A DNA stretch of 64,000 nucleotides, taken from positions 142,408 to 206,407 of the forward strand of contig CALVUI010000002.1 of assembly GCA_944363565.1 (NCBI GenBank), in the 5' to 3' direction. This stretch comes from an uncultured Bacilli bacterium (GTDB taxonomy: Bacteria; Bacillota_I; Bacilli_A; RFN20; CAG-826). The notes beneath the pieces are model-generated. The model worked only from the letters and a program-made list of their open reading frames with translations, had not been told where the DNA came from and made no database searches. This document shows, piece by piece, positions 38,384 through 46,692 of this stretch. Both the position numbers and the translations under genes were made by a program. Position 1 is the stretch's first letter. Each line of letters opens with the position of its first letter.

Positions 38384-41300
38384 CGAGAGATCCTCACCAC
38401 GAGTTTCTTGATCTCGCCGTTTCTTAAGCGAAGGGCATCCTCGCCCTTTAGATCGGAGCTTTCCTTCCCATCATAGACGTAGGTCAGGTGATAGTCCTCA
38501 AGCAAGGTATCGATCTTCTCGGGATTGCTATAGGTCACCAGGGTCTGGCCGAGGAAGGTGAAGCTGGCCTCTCCTTTCTCATCGTAAAGGGAGAGGGGGA
38601 GACGGGGCTTGAGATTCAAGGAGAGTTCGCCGTCCCTCAATTCAAAGGCCTTTTCCCCGGCGAAGAGGATGACGTACATGTTGAGCATCTCGGCGTTGGC
38701 CCCACTCAAACGGGCGAAGAAGCCACGCCCGTGTTTGCTCGGATCGGGGTTGCAGGTCGGGACGATGAAGGAGGAGGCCTCGGTCGGATTGCGGCCATAG
38801 ACCTTGGGATCGAGGTTCATGGTCAAATTGGTGGCCGCTTCTTCTTCCCATTCCTTGTAGTACCCGGCCTTCAGTAGACCCAGGAGGTACTTGTAGGACA
38901 TATGGAGGAAGTCACATTCCCTCTCGAGCCAGCCCTTGGTAAAGGCGTGGACCCTTCCGATCTCGAAGGGGACCTCGTCGATGGCGGCGCAGGTCTTGTA
39001 GATCTTGAGCTTTTGGTCATAGAGGCCGCTTTCCTTGATGACCTGGAGATCCTTCTTTTCGATGAACTCGGGACCCAGTTTCAGGGCTCTCGCACTGGCT
39101 TCGAGGAAGGGCGGGGTGGTTTCGAGTTCGAAGGAGGTAGCCTTGACGGTCTGATAGCCAAGGTGGTTAACGTGCTTCAAGGGTTCGTAGGTCTTGACCC
39201 GGTAGATGAGGTAGGAAGGAAGGATCCCGTTCCCGGCTTCCTTGGCCCGCTTGATTCCGGAGGTCAAAACCTTGTCAATCGAGGAAAGCAAAGAGAGGAT
39301 GGAGGAAACATCGAGGGCTTCCTTCTTCCCGTCGACGTGGTAGCGGCATTTTTCCCTTAGGGTTTCCCGCGCCGAAGTAACCGCGTCCCAGTAATCGAAA
39401 CGCGAGACCTTGTCGTGGAGGAGGTAACGAAGGTTCTTTTCCAGTTCCTGATAGAGTTCGTACTGTTCTTCCAAAAGTTCGACTTTCTTGTCTCCGGGAA
39501 CCTTCTCGAGGGCGCTTGCCAAGAAGCGGACCGAACGCAGGAGTTCGACCGTTTCGCTGAGGCCCGAGGCAAAGAGGCCCGGGAGGCCGTTCATGGCGTC
39601 GTTCCAGCCCGGCTTCTCGCACTCCATCTCGACCCCCATCTGGAGGGAGTCCAAAGTTGAGAACTTGACGAGAATGAGGGAGAGGAGTTTCTCCGCCAAA
39701 GAGGCGTCGACACGGTGGCCTTCCTTATCGGTCAGCCAAGCGGTTTTCGTCAAATCGATGTTCTCTTTGCGGCAATATTCATGTAAACCCTTGAGGTCGA
39801 TGGCCCCGTATTGCCTGATCCGCCCGTCGGACAAGAGGCAATACTTCTCGGACCGCGGTTCGACATAGACCGGGCTATAGAAGTAGTGATAGCCCTTCTC
39901 AAACAGGAGGTCGCTCAGCTTATCGGGATAGATGGAGGCGTAGTTCTCCAAGAGATCGACGTTGTAGGTCCAGTGGTCGATCCAATAGCCTTCCGCGAAG
40001 TTGGCTTCGATTTCCTGATGGCATTCCGGAAGGAGTTCTTCCAGCATATCGGAGGCCTTCCACTTTTCCAGCTTGGCCTCGTCGATGAGGTAGGTCAGAA
40101 CTTCCCGCGGTTCGAAAGGACGGGAAAGGATCTTATTGAGGCCTTCCTGGGACTTACTGGGAACCTTCTTGAGGAACTTCTTGGCTCCGTCTTTCTTAGA
40201 CAAAACAAAGGTCTCCGGTTTGACGTTGAGGGGATTCTGCCCATCGATCTGGATGAGGCTATAGAAGAGGCGGATGTTGTAATCGCCGACGAAGGGGGCG
40301 AAGAAGAGATCGTTCCGTCGGTTCTGGTTGACGTCCCGGAAGTTCCCAGGGCCGGAGGAATAATAGGAAGCCGGGATCACGAAGTCGTTGTAGTCCCGTT
40401 CCATATCCCCGTGCTTACGGCCATAAAGGTAATAAGGAACCCCTGGGGCGATGAGGCTCGGAAAACCACCACGCAGGTTGTTGTCGAGATAGCTTTGGGC
40501 CACGAAAAGATCGAAGGTCTCGTTGCCGCTATGGCAATAGGCCGGGCCGACCAAGGAAGTGACGAGTTCCTCGTTTTGTTCCCTGAGGGTTTCGATGTAA
40601 CGAACCCCGAGGCGGCTTTCGGCTTCCCGGAAGGAGGCTTCGTCGACGAAGCTCCCGAAGACCTCGTAGGCGGTGTAGGTCTCCCCCGGCTTCAAGGTGG
40701 TGGCGAAGGCGAAGAAGGCCGAGGGCAGTTTGTTTTCCCTCTGTTGGGGGGTCTTGGTGAAGGAGGAATAGTTCTTCTCGAAGAAGGGCTTCGCGGTCAA
40801 TAAAGAGAGGTCATCCCCGAAGACCATCGCCGGATCGGCGATCGGTAATAACAACCGCCCATCCTGGTCCTTGGCGAAGTAGCCATTGCCTTTCTCATTG
40901 AGGGCCACGACGGAATTGTCCCCGGTCGAGGTCTTGAACTTGGCGAAAACCAGACGGTCCCCGAGGCCATTGACCTCGCAATAGGCCTCCATCAGGGAGA
41001 CCAGTTGCTTGTAGTCCCCATTGGAAAGACCGAGGGGGAAGAAGATCGGAAGGCCATCGACCCCGGAGACCGAAACGGTCTGATCAGAGTTATTGGTCAA
41101 TTCCATCTTCCGGATGAGACCCGGGAAGCTTTCGTGGGGGATGCCGGAGTAGGTGAAGGCGATGGTATAGCCTTCCCCGATTTCCTCGATCTTGAGGTCA
41201 TAGAGGGAAGTCTCCATGTTCCGCTTGGCGCTCGATTCCCCGAAGAAGGGAGTGAGGTGGAGATCGCCGAACTTCAGGAAGGTCCTAAAGCCCCTGATTC

Positions 41301-41520
41301 CGATGTTTTCATAGGCCAGATGGGCCGAATCGAAGGGGACGATCGGGGTTTGCTTGCTGGTGGCACCGAAGCCCCCCATGGCCTGCCCCACCGAGGCATA
41401 GAAGGCCCAAATGGGCTTGCCTTCCTTCCCGGCCACCGCCGGAAGGAAGGAACAAAAGGGCGTTGCCCTTTGGAAGTCCTCGATGATGAACTTCCGCTTG
41501 TCAAAACGATAATTGGCCAT
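38380..41520 (-). CDS. Large inverting disaccharide/oligosaccharide phosphorylase (GH94/GH161-like), probable beta-1,3-oligoglucan phosphorylase
   Basis: A 1046-residue cytoplasmic protein (no signal). The core motif YNDFVIPASYYSSGPGNFRDVNQNRRNDLFF near residues 380-410 corresponds to the RDxNQ catalytic region of GH94-type phosphorylases. The length is well above cellobiose phosphorylase (~800) and near the beta-1,3-glucan phosphorylases of GH161. Such enzymes split an oligoglucan with phosphate to give glucose-1-phosphate. The operon context (GH16, sugar ABC transporter) favours beta-1,3 specificity, but GH94 or GH149 remain possible. The ATG at 41520 is chosen; a 47-residue upstream extension is low-complexity antisense-type sequence. 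Confidence 0.78.
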   Translation of the reverse strand: MANYRFDKRKFIIEDFQRATPFCSFLPAVAGKEGKPIWAFYASVGQAMGGFGATSKQTPIVPFDSAHLAYENIGIRGFRTFLKFGDLHLTPFFGESSAKRNMETSLYDLKIEEIGEGYTIAFTYSGIPHESFPGLIRKMELTNNSDQTVSVSGVDGLPIFFPLGLSNGDYKQLVSLMEAYCEVNGLGDRLVFAKFKTSTGDNSVVALNEKGNGYFAKDQDGRLLLPIADPAMVFGDDLSLLTAKPFFEKNYSSFTKTPQQRENKLPSAFFAFATTLKPGETYTAYEVFGSFVDEASFREAESRLGVRYIETLREQNEELVTSLVGPAYCHSGNETFDLFVAQSYLDNNLRGGFPSLIAPGVPYYLYGRKHGDMERDYNDFVIPASYYSSGPGNFRDVNQNRRNDLFFAPFVGDYNIRLFYSLIQIDGQNPLNVKPETFVLSKKDGAKKFLKKVPSKSQEGLNKILSRPFEPREVLTYLIDEAKLEKWKASDMLEELLPECHQEIEANFAEGYWIDHWTYNVDLLENYASIYPDKLSDLLFEKGYHYFYSPVYVEPRSEKYCLLSDGRIRQYGAIDLKGLHEYCRKENIDLTKTAWLTDKEGHRVDASLAEKLLSLILVKFSTLDSLQMGVEMECEKPGWNDAMNGLPGLFASGLSETVELLRSVRFLASALEKVPGDKKVELLEEQYELYQELEKNLRYLLHDKVSRFDYWDAVTSARETLREKCRYHVDGKKEALDVSSILSLLSSIDKVLTSGIKRAKEAGNGILPSYLIYRVKTYEPLKHVNHLGYQTVKATSFELETTPPFLEASARALKLGPEFIEKKDLQVIKESGLYDQKLKIYKTCAAIDEVPFEIGRVHAFTKGWLERECDFLHMSYKYLLGLLKAGYYKEWEEEAATNLTMNLDPKVYGRNPTEASSFIVPTCNPDPSKHGRGFFARLSGANAEMLNMYVILFAGEKAFELRDGELSLNLKPRLPLSLYDEKGEASFTFLGQTLVTYSNPEKIDTLLEDYHLTYVYDGKESSDLKGEDALRLRNGEIKKLVVRISR

Positions 41521-41563
41521 GGGGTTGCTCCAGAATTGAGATTGATTGATGGGGTTTTTGCGC

Positions 41564-43030
41564 TTATTCCGCGTCTTCGAAGCTGACTTCGTTGTAGATC
41601 CGCTTGAGGGTCGGGACCTTGCCGTCTTCGATGTTCCAGATCTCGGAATCGAAGGCGCCATAGGTGGCGGCCTCCTTCATTTCCGAGGCGCTGTAGACGT
41701 CGGAATTCTCAATGGTCCCGAGGTCGGTCTCGCCGCTGGTCGGCTTGTTGGCCCCGACGTGGGTCTGACCGAAGTAGGCTTCCCGCGGCATCCCGTTCAT
41801 CGGGGTGATGTTGAAGGAGAGGGCGACGCAGTTTTCGATGCTCCCCCAGACCTTGCCGGCGAAGGCATATTGGCCGTTGGTGGGGGCACCGTTGCTATCG
41901 GTGATGGCACTGCCATTCTCCGCGGTCTTGTCGACCCCGGCAAAACGCCACCAGGGATCGCTTAGATCGCCGACGTCGGACCCATCGGCCGCCGGGTGGT
42001 CCCAGCCGTTGCCGGCCTGGCCGACATAATCCTCGCCGAAGTCGAGGTAGACCCCGGGTTCGACAGATAGGCTATGGCCATTGTAGGTATAGGTGCTATT
42101 GGAAGGGGCCCCGAGTTGGAGGTGGTCGACTTCGCTGATGACGTTGCGGACCTGGCCCGAACCGGCCACGATCCCGACGACCCCGCCCATGTTGCAGTCA
42201 TCGTCGTAGAAGTGGGTCGACATTTCGACGTCGCAGTCCCCGACGTAGACGTCATGGACGTTGCCCATGATGTTGCCGGCCAAGGCCCCGACGATGGTCC
42301 TACCGCGGACGTGGATGTCATCGAGGCCGAGGTGCATGACCTCGCCCGAAGAACCGATGACCTGGAAGAGGCCGATGTTGTCCCCGGCCACGTGGCAGTC
42401 TTCCTCGAAGCGGGTGGAACCGGTGTTGGCATAGACGTTGTAGTTGCTGGCCACCGAGTCGCTATAGAGGACCTTGGCCCCGGAGACGGTGTAGCCATTG
42501 CCGTCCAAAACCCCATGGAAGTATTCGTTGCGGGTATCGGTCTCGCTATAGAGGCGCCCGAGGGGCTCGAAGTTATCGATGTCGCTTAGGTCGATGTCGT
42601 TGCCGAGGATGTAGTAGCCGTCCAAACGGTCGTTGATGTTCTGGAAGTCCTCGGCCGTCTTGATGACCTTGTTGACCAAATAGGCATCGACGGTGACGGT
42701 GCCCTCGCTGGTCTCGACCTTGAGGGTCTTGACCCCGGCGGTCAAAGAGGAAATAAATTCGCCGGAGATGGTGAGGATCCCATCGCGGTTGATGAACTGG
42801 CCGGCTTCGGCCTTGTTGCGGCCACTGCTTAGGGACGTAACTGTGGCCTTGGTCCCGATTTCGACCGAGACGTTATAAGGGGTTTCGACCGAGGTGTCGT
42901 AATAGAACTTCCCGTTTTCGAAGTAGGTCGTGCCTTGTTCCGGCCCGGCCGGGGAACAGGAGGCGAGGGAGAGTAAGAGGAGGGAGGCGGCCCCGTAGAA
43001 GGCCGGTTTCTTGTAAAGTTTCTTGGTCAT
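41564..43030 (-). CDS. Secreted lipoprotein with beta-helix/GLUG-like repeats
   Basis: A 488-residue protein with lipobox LLSLASCSPAG. After an N-terminal beta-sandwich-like part it carries repeated turns such as FQNINDRLDGYYILGNDIDLS, FHGVLDGNGYTVSGAKV, HLGLDDIHVRGRTIVGALAGNIMGNVHDVYVGDCDV and GVVGIVAGSGQVRNVISEVD. These resemble right-handed beta-helix or GLUG-type surface proteins. It lies inside the operon between the permease and the phosphorylase. A glucan-binding or presenting role is an inference. Confidence 0.75.
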   Translation of the reverse strand: MTKKLYKKPAFYGAASLLLLSLASCSPAGPEQGTTYFENGKFYYDTSVETPYNVSVEIGTKATVTSLSSGRNKAEAGQFINRDGILTISGEFISSLTAGVKTLKVETSEGTVTVDAYLVNKVIKTAEDFQNINDRLDGYYILGNDIDLSDIDNFEPLGRLYSETDTRNEYFHGVLDGNGYTVSGAKVLYSDSVASNYNVYANTGSTRFEEDCHVAGDNIGLFQVIGSSGEVMHLGLDDIHVRGRTIVGALAGNIMGNVHDVYVGDCDVEMSTHFYDDDCNMGGVVGIVAGSGQVRNVISEVDHLQLGAPSNSTYTYNGHSLSVEPGVYLDFGEDYVGQAGNGWDHPAADGSDVGDLSDPWWRFAGVDKTAENGSAITDSNGAPTNGQYAFAGKVWGSIENCVALSFNITPMNGMPREAYFGQTHVGANKPTSGETDLGTIENSDVYSASEMKEAATYGAFDSEIWNIEDGKVPTLKRIYNEVSFEDAE

Positions 43031-43064
43031 AATGACTCCTTTGCTATAAAAGGCGCGAGGCCCA

Positions 43065-44012
43065 TTAGCCTTTGAGACCGCCGACGGCGGTGTTTTCCAT
43101 GATGGTTTTGCTGAAGAAGCAGAAGACCAAAAGGATCGGGATGAGGGTGACGATGACGACGGCGAAGAAGAGGGGGTATTCGCTCGAGGTCTCGAGCATC
43201 GTCTGGCGGATGGCGTTGATGCCGTAGGCGATGGTCGGTTGGTCCTTCAAGAAGATCGAAGGATTGAAGTAGTCGTTCCAGAGACCGATGAGGGACAAAA
43301 TCCCGACCGCGATGATCGGGCCCTTGGCCATCGGGACGATGATCTGGAAGAAGATGCGGACGTCGCTGGCCCCGTCGATTTTCGCGGCTTCGACATAGGT
43401 CCAGGAGAGGTTCTTGAAGAAGCTATAGAGGAGTAGGAAGTTGCTCCCGAAGCCCCCGGAGTAAAGGAAGATGAGGCCGATGACCGTTTGGTCGAGACCC
43501 ATCCCCTGCATCAACTGGATCTGGCTAGGCAAGGAGCCGACGATCGGGACCGTCATCGAGAAAATAACGACGGCGAAGATGAAGGAACGGCCCGGGAACT
43601 TGTACTTGGCCACGACGTAGGAGGCGCAGCTCGAAGTCATGACGGTGGCGAGGGTCCCGAAGCCGGCCACGATAAGCGACATCCCCATCATCTGGAAGAC
43701 GTTGAAGTTCCTGGTCGTGATGTTGCTGAAGGTGGCGGCCGCCACGAAGTTGTCGAAGTTGAAGGAAGTGGGCCAGCTCATGAAGTCGCGGGCGAACTCG
43801 GCCTTGGTCTTGAAGGAGTTCATGAGCATCCAAAGGAAGGGGAAGATGAAGGTGATGGCGAAGACGGCGAAGATGATGAAGACGAGGACGAAGGCCGCTT
43901 CGGTCCCGCCTTTGCGCTTGAAGAGCAAGTCGTGCTTGCGCTCGTAGCTTTCCTGGCGCGAAGCCGCCTGCTTGCTTCTGATCTTCCGTCTCAAGGCAAC
44001 GATGACATTCAT
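43065..44012 (-). CDS. CUT1 sugar ABC transporter permease (MalG/AraQ-like)
   Basis: A 315-residue protein with six hydrophobic segments. The cytoplasmic EAA loop that contacts the ATPase is YVEAAKIDGASDVRIFFQIIVPMAKGPIIAVGI near residues 215-245. The C-terminal ENTAVGGLKG is typical of MalG-type subunits. It pairs with the MalF-type permease 3 bases upstream to form the channel for imported oligosaccharides. Confidence 0.94.
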   Translation of the reverse strand: MNVIVALRRKIRSKQAASRQESYERKHDLLFKRKGGTEAAFVLVFIIFAVFAITFIFPFLWMLMNSFKTKAEFARDFMSWPTSFNFDNFVAAATFSNITTRNFNVFQMMGMSLIVAGFGTLATVMTSSCASYVVAKYKFPGRSFIFAVVIFSMTVPIVGSLPSQIQLMQGMGLDQTVIGLIFLYSGGFGSNFLLLYSFFKNLSWTYVEAAKIDGASDVRIFFQIIVPMAKGPIIAVGILSLIGLWNDYFNPSIFLKDQPTIAYGINAIRQTMLETSSEYPLFFAVVIVTLIPILLVFCFFSKTIMENTAVGGLKG

Positions 44013-44015
44013 AAA

Positions 44016-45047
44016 TCAGAACCCCACGTTTTTGTAGCAACGGTTCATCAGCGACCTCACCCCCATGATGATGGGAGCCACGACGATCGAGCAGAATAGG
44101 CCGAGGGTGGCCGGGGTCTGGAGGGCGCCGCTACCGGATTGCGACTGGTTGTAGATGTGGAGGCCGATCGTCTCCGTCCCCTTGTTGCCCGGGGTCAAGA
44201 AGAGGGGCTGGAAGGTGGTCGAGAAGATGGCCATCATCCCGAAGACGAAGAGGGTGGTGATGGTGGGCCAGACCAGAGGAATGATGATGCGGAAGAATTC
44301 CTTGAAGGAACCGACCCCGTCCATCTTCACCGATTCGAGGATGTCGCGGGGGATCCGGCTCATGGCGGCCGTCAACAGAATGACGTCGTAGCCGATCCCG
44401 CTCCAAATGCAGAAGATCCAGACCATCCAGGAGGAGGATTGGCCAAAGCGGTTGCCGATAAACAAACTGGCAAAGAAATTCCCCGTATCGATTCCCAGTC
44501 CTTGGAAGATACCGGGCAAGATGCCCCCTTCGGCGTTGAAGCTCAGCGAATAGGCTTGGCACAAAATGAAGAGAGGCAAAATCGAAGGCAGGAAGAAGAT
44601 GACCTTGAAGAAGGCCGCTCCCCTGATCTTCTTGAAGACGAAGTAGGAGAAGACGAGGGCGATGGGGAGGGTGACGAAGCAAGCCAGGCCGAAGTAGACG
44701 ACCGAGGAGGCGAACATGTCCTGGATGTCGGTCTGGCCGAAGGTCTTGAAGAGTTCCCCGTAGTTGTAGAAGAGGGTCTCGAAGAAGTTGCCGTTGTTGG
44801 CGGCGCTATCGAAGACCCAAACCAGTTGGAAGCGTTCGTAGACCTTGAAGGTCAAGAGGATGGAATTGATGTTGACCCCGAACCACATGATGCAGAACTG
44901 GGCTACCGGGTATAGGAGCATCAGGATGATAAAAAGGTAAACCCGCCAGTGGGAAGCGGCCTTCGAGCCGCTCCCCTTCTGGCGTTTGATTGAACGAGGC
45001 TTCTCCTTTTTGGGAGCTTCTATCACCGGAGCGAGGGCTTCGGTCAT
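44016..45047 (-). CDS. CUT1 sugar ABC transporter permease (MalF/LplB-like)
   Basis: A 343-residue protein with a basic N-terminal tail and six membrane segments. The EAA-type loop DILESVKMDGVGSFKEFFRIIIPLVWPTITTLFVFGM lies near residues 240-275. Position 1 of the permease pair, directly after the binding-protein gene with a 6-base gap. Confidence 0.93.
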   Translation of the reverse strand: MTEALAPVIEAPKKEKPRSIKRQKGSGSKAASHWRVYLFIILMLLYPVAQFCIMWFGVNINSILLTFKVYERFQLVWVFDSAANNGNFFETLFYNYGELFKTFGQTDIQDMFASSVVYFGLACFVTLPIALVFSYFVFKKIRGAAFFKVIFFLPSILPLFILCQAYSLSFNAEGGILPGIFQGLGIDTGNFFASLFIGNRFGQSSSWMVWIFCIWSGIGYDVILLTAAMSRIPRDILESVKMDGVGSFKEFFRIIIPLVWPTITTLFVFGMMAIFSTTFQPLFLTPGNKGTETIGLHIYNQSQSGSGALQTPATLGLFCSIVVAPIIMGVRSLMNRCYKNVGF

Positions 45048-45053
45048 GGTCGC

Positions 45054-46505
45054 TTAGTCCCTGAGACCGGCCGAACCCAGCCACGAATCCCAGTGGCTCT
45101 TGGCGTATTGGTAGACGGCATCACCGACGATTTCCGGGGTGTTGGCCGAAGGATTCTCGCAGGCGCCTTGGTAATAATAGACGTTGCCGGGCCAGGGCAT
45201 GACCTGGTCGACGGTGGCGTAGGTGATGGGGTTTTTGGAAACGCTGCTGAAGTTCTGGGCTCCAAGTTTCTCGTGGACGCTCTTGACGTAGGTGTCGGTG
45301 GCTTCGAGAGCGGAAAGATCGACGTCTTCGTAGTCGAAGGCCAAGAAGGCCCCGTGGCTCTTCTCGACGAAGGTGGCGCAGCTTTCCTCGGTGGCCATGA
45401 AGTTAATGAACTGCTTGGCGGTTTCGATGTTCGGGCTATTGGCCGGGACGATCATCGAATCGCCGAAACCGACCATGTAGTTGACGTCGATGGCGTCGGC
45501 CGTGGCCTTGGGGGTCGACATCATGGCGACGTTGAAGTCGAGCTTCCCTTCATCGGTCACTTCCTCGAGTTCGTACTTGGCCCATTGGGCATAGGGCATC
45601 ATGGCCGCCTTTTCATTGACGAAGTTGGCCTTGGCCTGGGCCAAGGTGGCGGCGTAGGAATTCTCCAAGGAATTCCCGGAGTTCGCGGCCACGAGGTCGT
45701 ACCACATCTCATAGGCCTTGATGAATTCCTTGTAATAGGTATCGGGGTTGTACATCTCGTAACCGTTCTTGTAGGTTCCGTCCGGTCCCATGTATTCGAA
45801 GACCTGGTTGACCTTGTCGAGTCCTGCCATCTGGGCCCACCACTCGAAGACCGGGTAGTCCCAGTAGTACTGACGTTCGGCCCCGGACCAGGCAAAGGGA
45901 CGGACTTCCTCGTCGTCAAAAGCCACGAGGCCGGCATCGTTGATGGTCTTACAGAGTTTCACGAGGTCATCGTAGGTTTCCGGCACTTCCCAACCGTTTT
46001 CCTCGAACATATCCATGTTGTAGAGGATGCCGCCGGCCCCTTGGGTCCAGCAGACCTTGTAGTAATGTTCTTCGCCGTTGCCTTTGACATCGAGCTTGCT
46101 ATTTTCGGCGGCCGTATCGACGAGACGATCGATGAACTTGCCTTCGTAACCTTCGACTGAGGATTCATAGAGGTCGTCGAGTTCGGCCAAATAGCCCTTC
46201 ATGGCGTATTCCTGCCAGTTGATGCCGTGGCTCATGTAGATGTCGTAGTCCCCGCCGTCCTTGAGGGTCGATTCGAGGCGGCTGAGGATCGAGGTGTCGG
46301 CTTCGACGTGGACCGGGATCCCGGTCTTCTCTTCGAAGGCGGCCCCGATGGTATTGGCCCAGTCGATGCCATAACCGCCGTCATAGACGCAGATCCACAG
46401 TTCGGTCGCGTCGGTCCTCTGGCTGGTCGGCCCGCAGGAGGTCAGGACCCCGCCGGCGGTCCCGAGCAAGGCAACCGCGGCAATTAGGAATTTTGCTTTT
46501 TTCAT
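45054..46505 (-). CDS. Sugar ABC transporter solute-binding lipoprotein (CUT1)
   Basis: A 483-residue protein with lipobox GTAGGVLTSCGP (Cys about residue 24) and a two-lobed binding-protein fold. Features include GAAFEEKTGIPVHVEAD, the DYDIYMSHG lobe-1 segment, NFVNEKAAMMPYAQW near 310 and VGFGDSMIVPANSPNIETAKQFINFMATEE near 365. It should capture beta-glucan oligosaccharides for the two permeases and MsmK-type ATPase. First gene of the eight-gene operon, with GGAGG before the ATG. Confidence 0.93.
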   Translation of the reverse strand: MKKAKFLIAAVALLGTAGGVLTSCGPTSQRTDATELWICVYDGGYGIDWANTIGAAFEEKTGIPVHVEADTSILSRLESTLKDGGDYDIYMSHGINWQEYAMKGYLAELDDLYESSVEGYEGKFIDRLVDTAAENSKLDVKGNGEEHYYKVCWTQGAGGILYNMDMFEENGWEVPETYDDLVKLCKTINDAGLVAFDDEEVRPFAWSGAERQYYWDYPVFEWWAQMAGLDKVNQVFEYMGPDGTYKNGYEMYNPDTYYKEFIKAYEMWYDLVAANSGNSLENSYAATLAQAKANFVNEKAAMMPYAQWAKYELEEVTDEGKLDFNVAMMSTPKATADAIDVNYMVGFGDSMIVPANSPNIETAKQFINFMATEESCATFVEKSHGAFLAFDYEDVDLSALEATDTYVKSVHEKLGAQNFSSVSKNPITYATVDQVMPWPGNVYYYQGACENPSANTPEIVGDAVYQYAKSHWDSWLGSAGLRD

Positions 46506-46528
46506 TTTTCTCCTCCCGTTCCCGTTAG

Positions 46529-46540
46529 GAAATCGGTTTC
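46529..46540. promoter_or_regulatory. LacI-type operator, class A (binding-protein operon)
   Basis: GAAATCGGTTTC lies in the leader just downstream of the predicted start site, a position expected to repress. Confidence 0.7.
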
Positions 46541-46552
46541 TTAGACGGCTTC

Positions 46553-46581
46553 ATTATAGGGAGGGGCGCGCGCCCATTCAA
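46553..46581 (-). promoter_or_regulatory. Promoter of the beta-glucan ABC/phosphorylase operon
   Basis: Reverse strand TTGAAT (46576-46581), a 17-bp spacer and TATAAT (46553-46558), flanked by both operator classes. Confidence 0.8.
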
Positions 46582-46590
46582 CGAAAACTA

Positions 46591-46602
46591 GTAAGCGCTT
46601 TC
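46591..46602. promoter_or_regulatory. cre-like palindrome, class B, between divergent promoters
   Basis: GTAAGCGCTTTC matches the CcpA cre core. It lies 9 bp upstream of the leftward -35 and 19 bp upstream of the rightward -35. Confidence 0.65.
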
Positions 46603-46621
46603 AGAAATGAGATTAGAAATA

Positions 46622-46650
46622 TTGAAAATCATTAGGCGGTAGGCTATATT
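46622..46650 (+). promoter_or_regulatory. Promoter of the divergent GH16/CBM gene
   Basis: TTGAAA (46622-46627), a 17-bp spacer and TATATT (46645-46650). Confidence 0.8.
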
Positions 46651-46659
46651 CTCCTTTAG

Positions 46660-46680
46660 GAAATCGGTTTCGGAAACCGA
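46660..46680. promoter_or_regulatory. Class A operator nested in a second palindrome (GH16/CBM gene)
   Basis: GAAATCGGTTTC (46660-46671) overlaps TCGGTTTC-G-GAAACCGA (46664-46680). Both lie between the predicted start site and the ribosome-binding site. Confidence 0.7.
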
Positions 46681-46692
46681 GGGAGAATAGAT

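Noticed and set aside
41521..41661. 47-residue N-terminal extension of the phosphorylase
   Set aside because: Ser/Arg/Lys-rich out-of-frame shadow of the preceding lipoprotein's 3' end; the MANYRF start fits the family.
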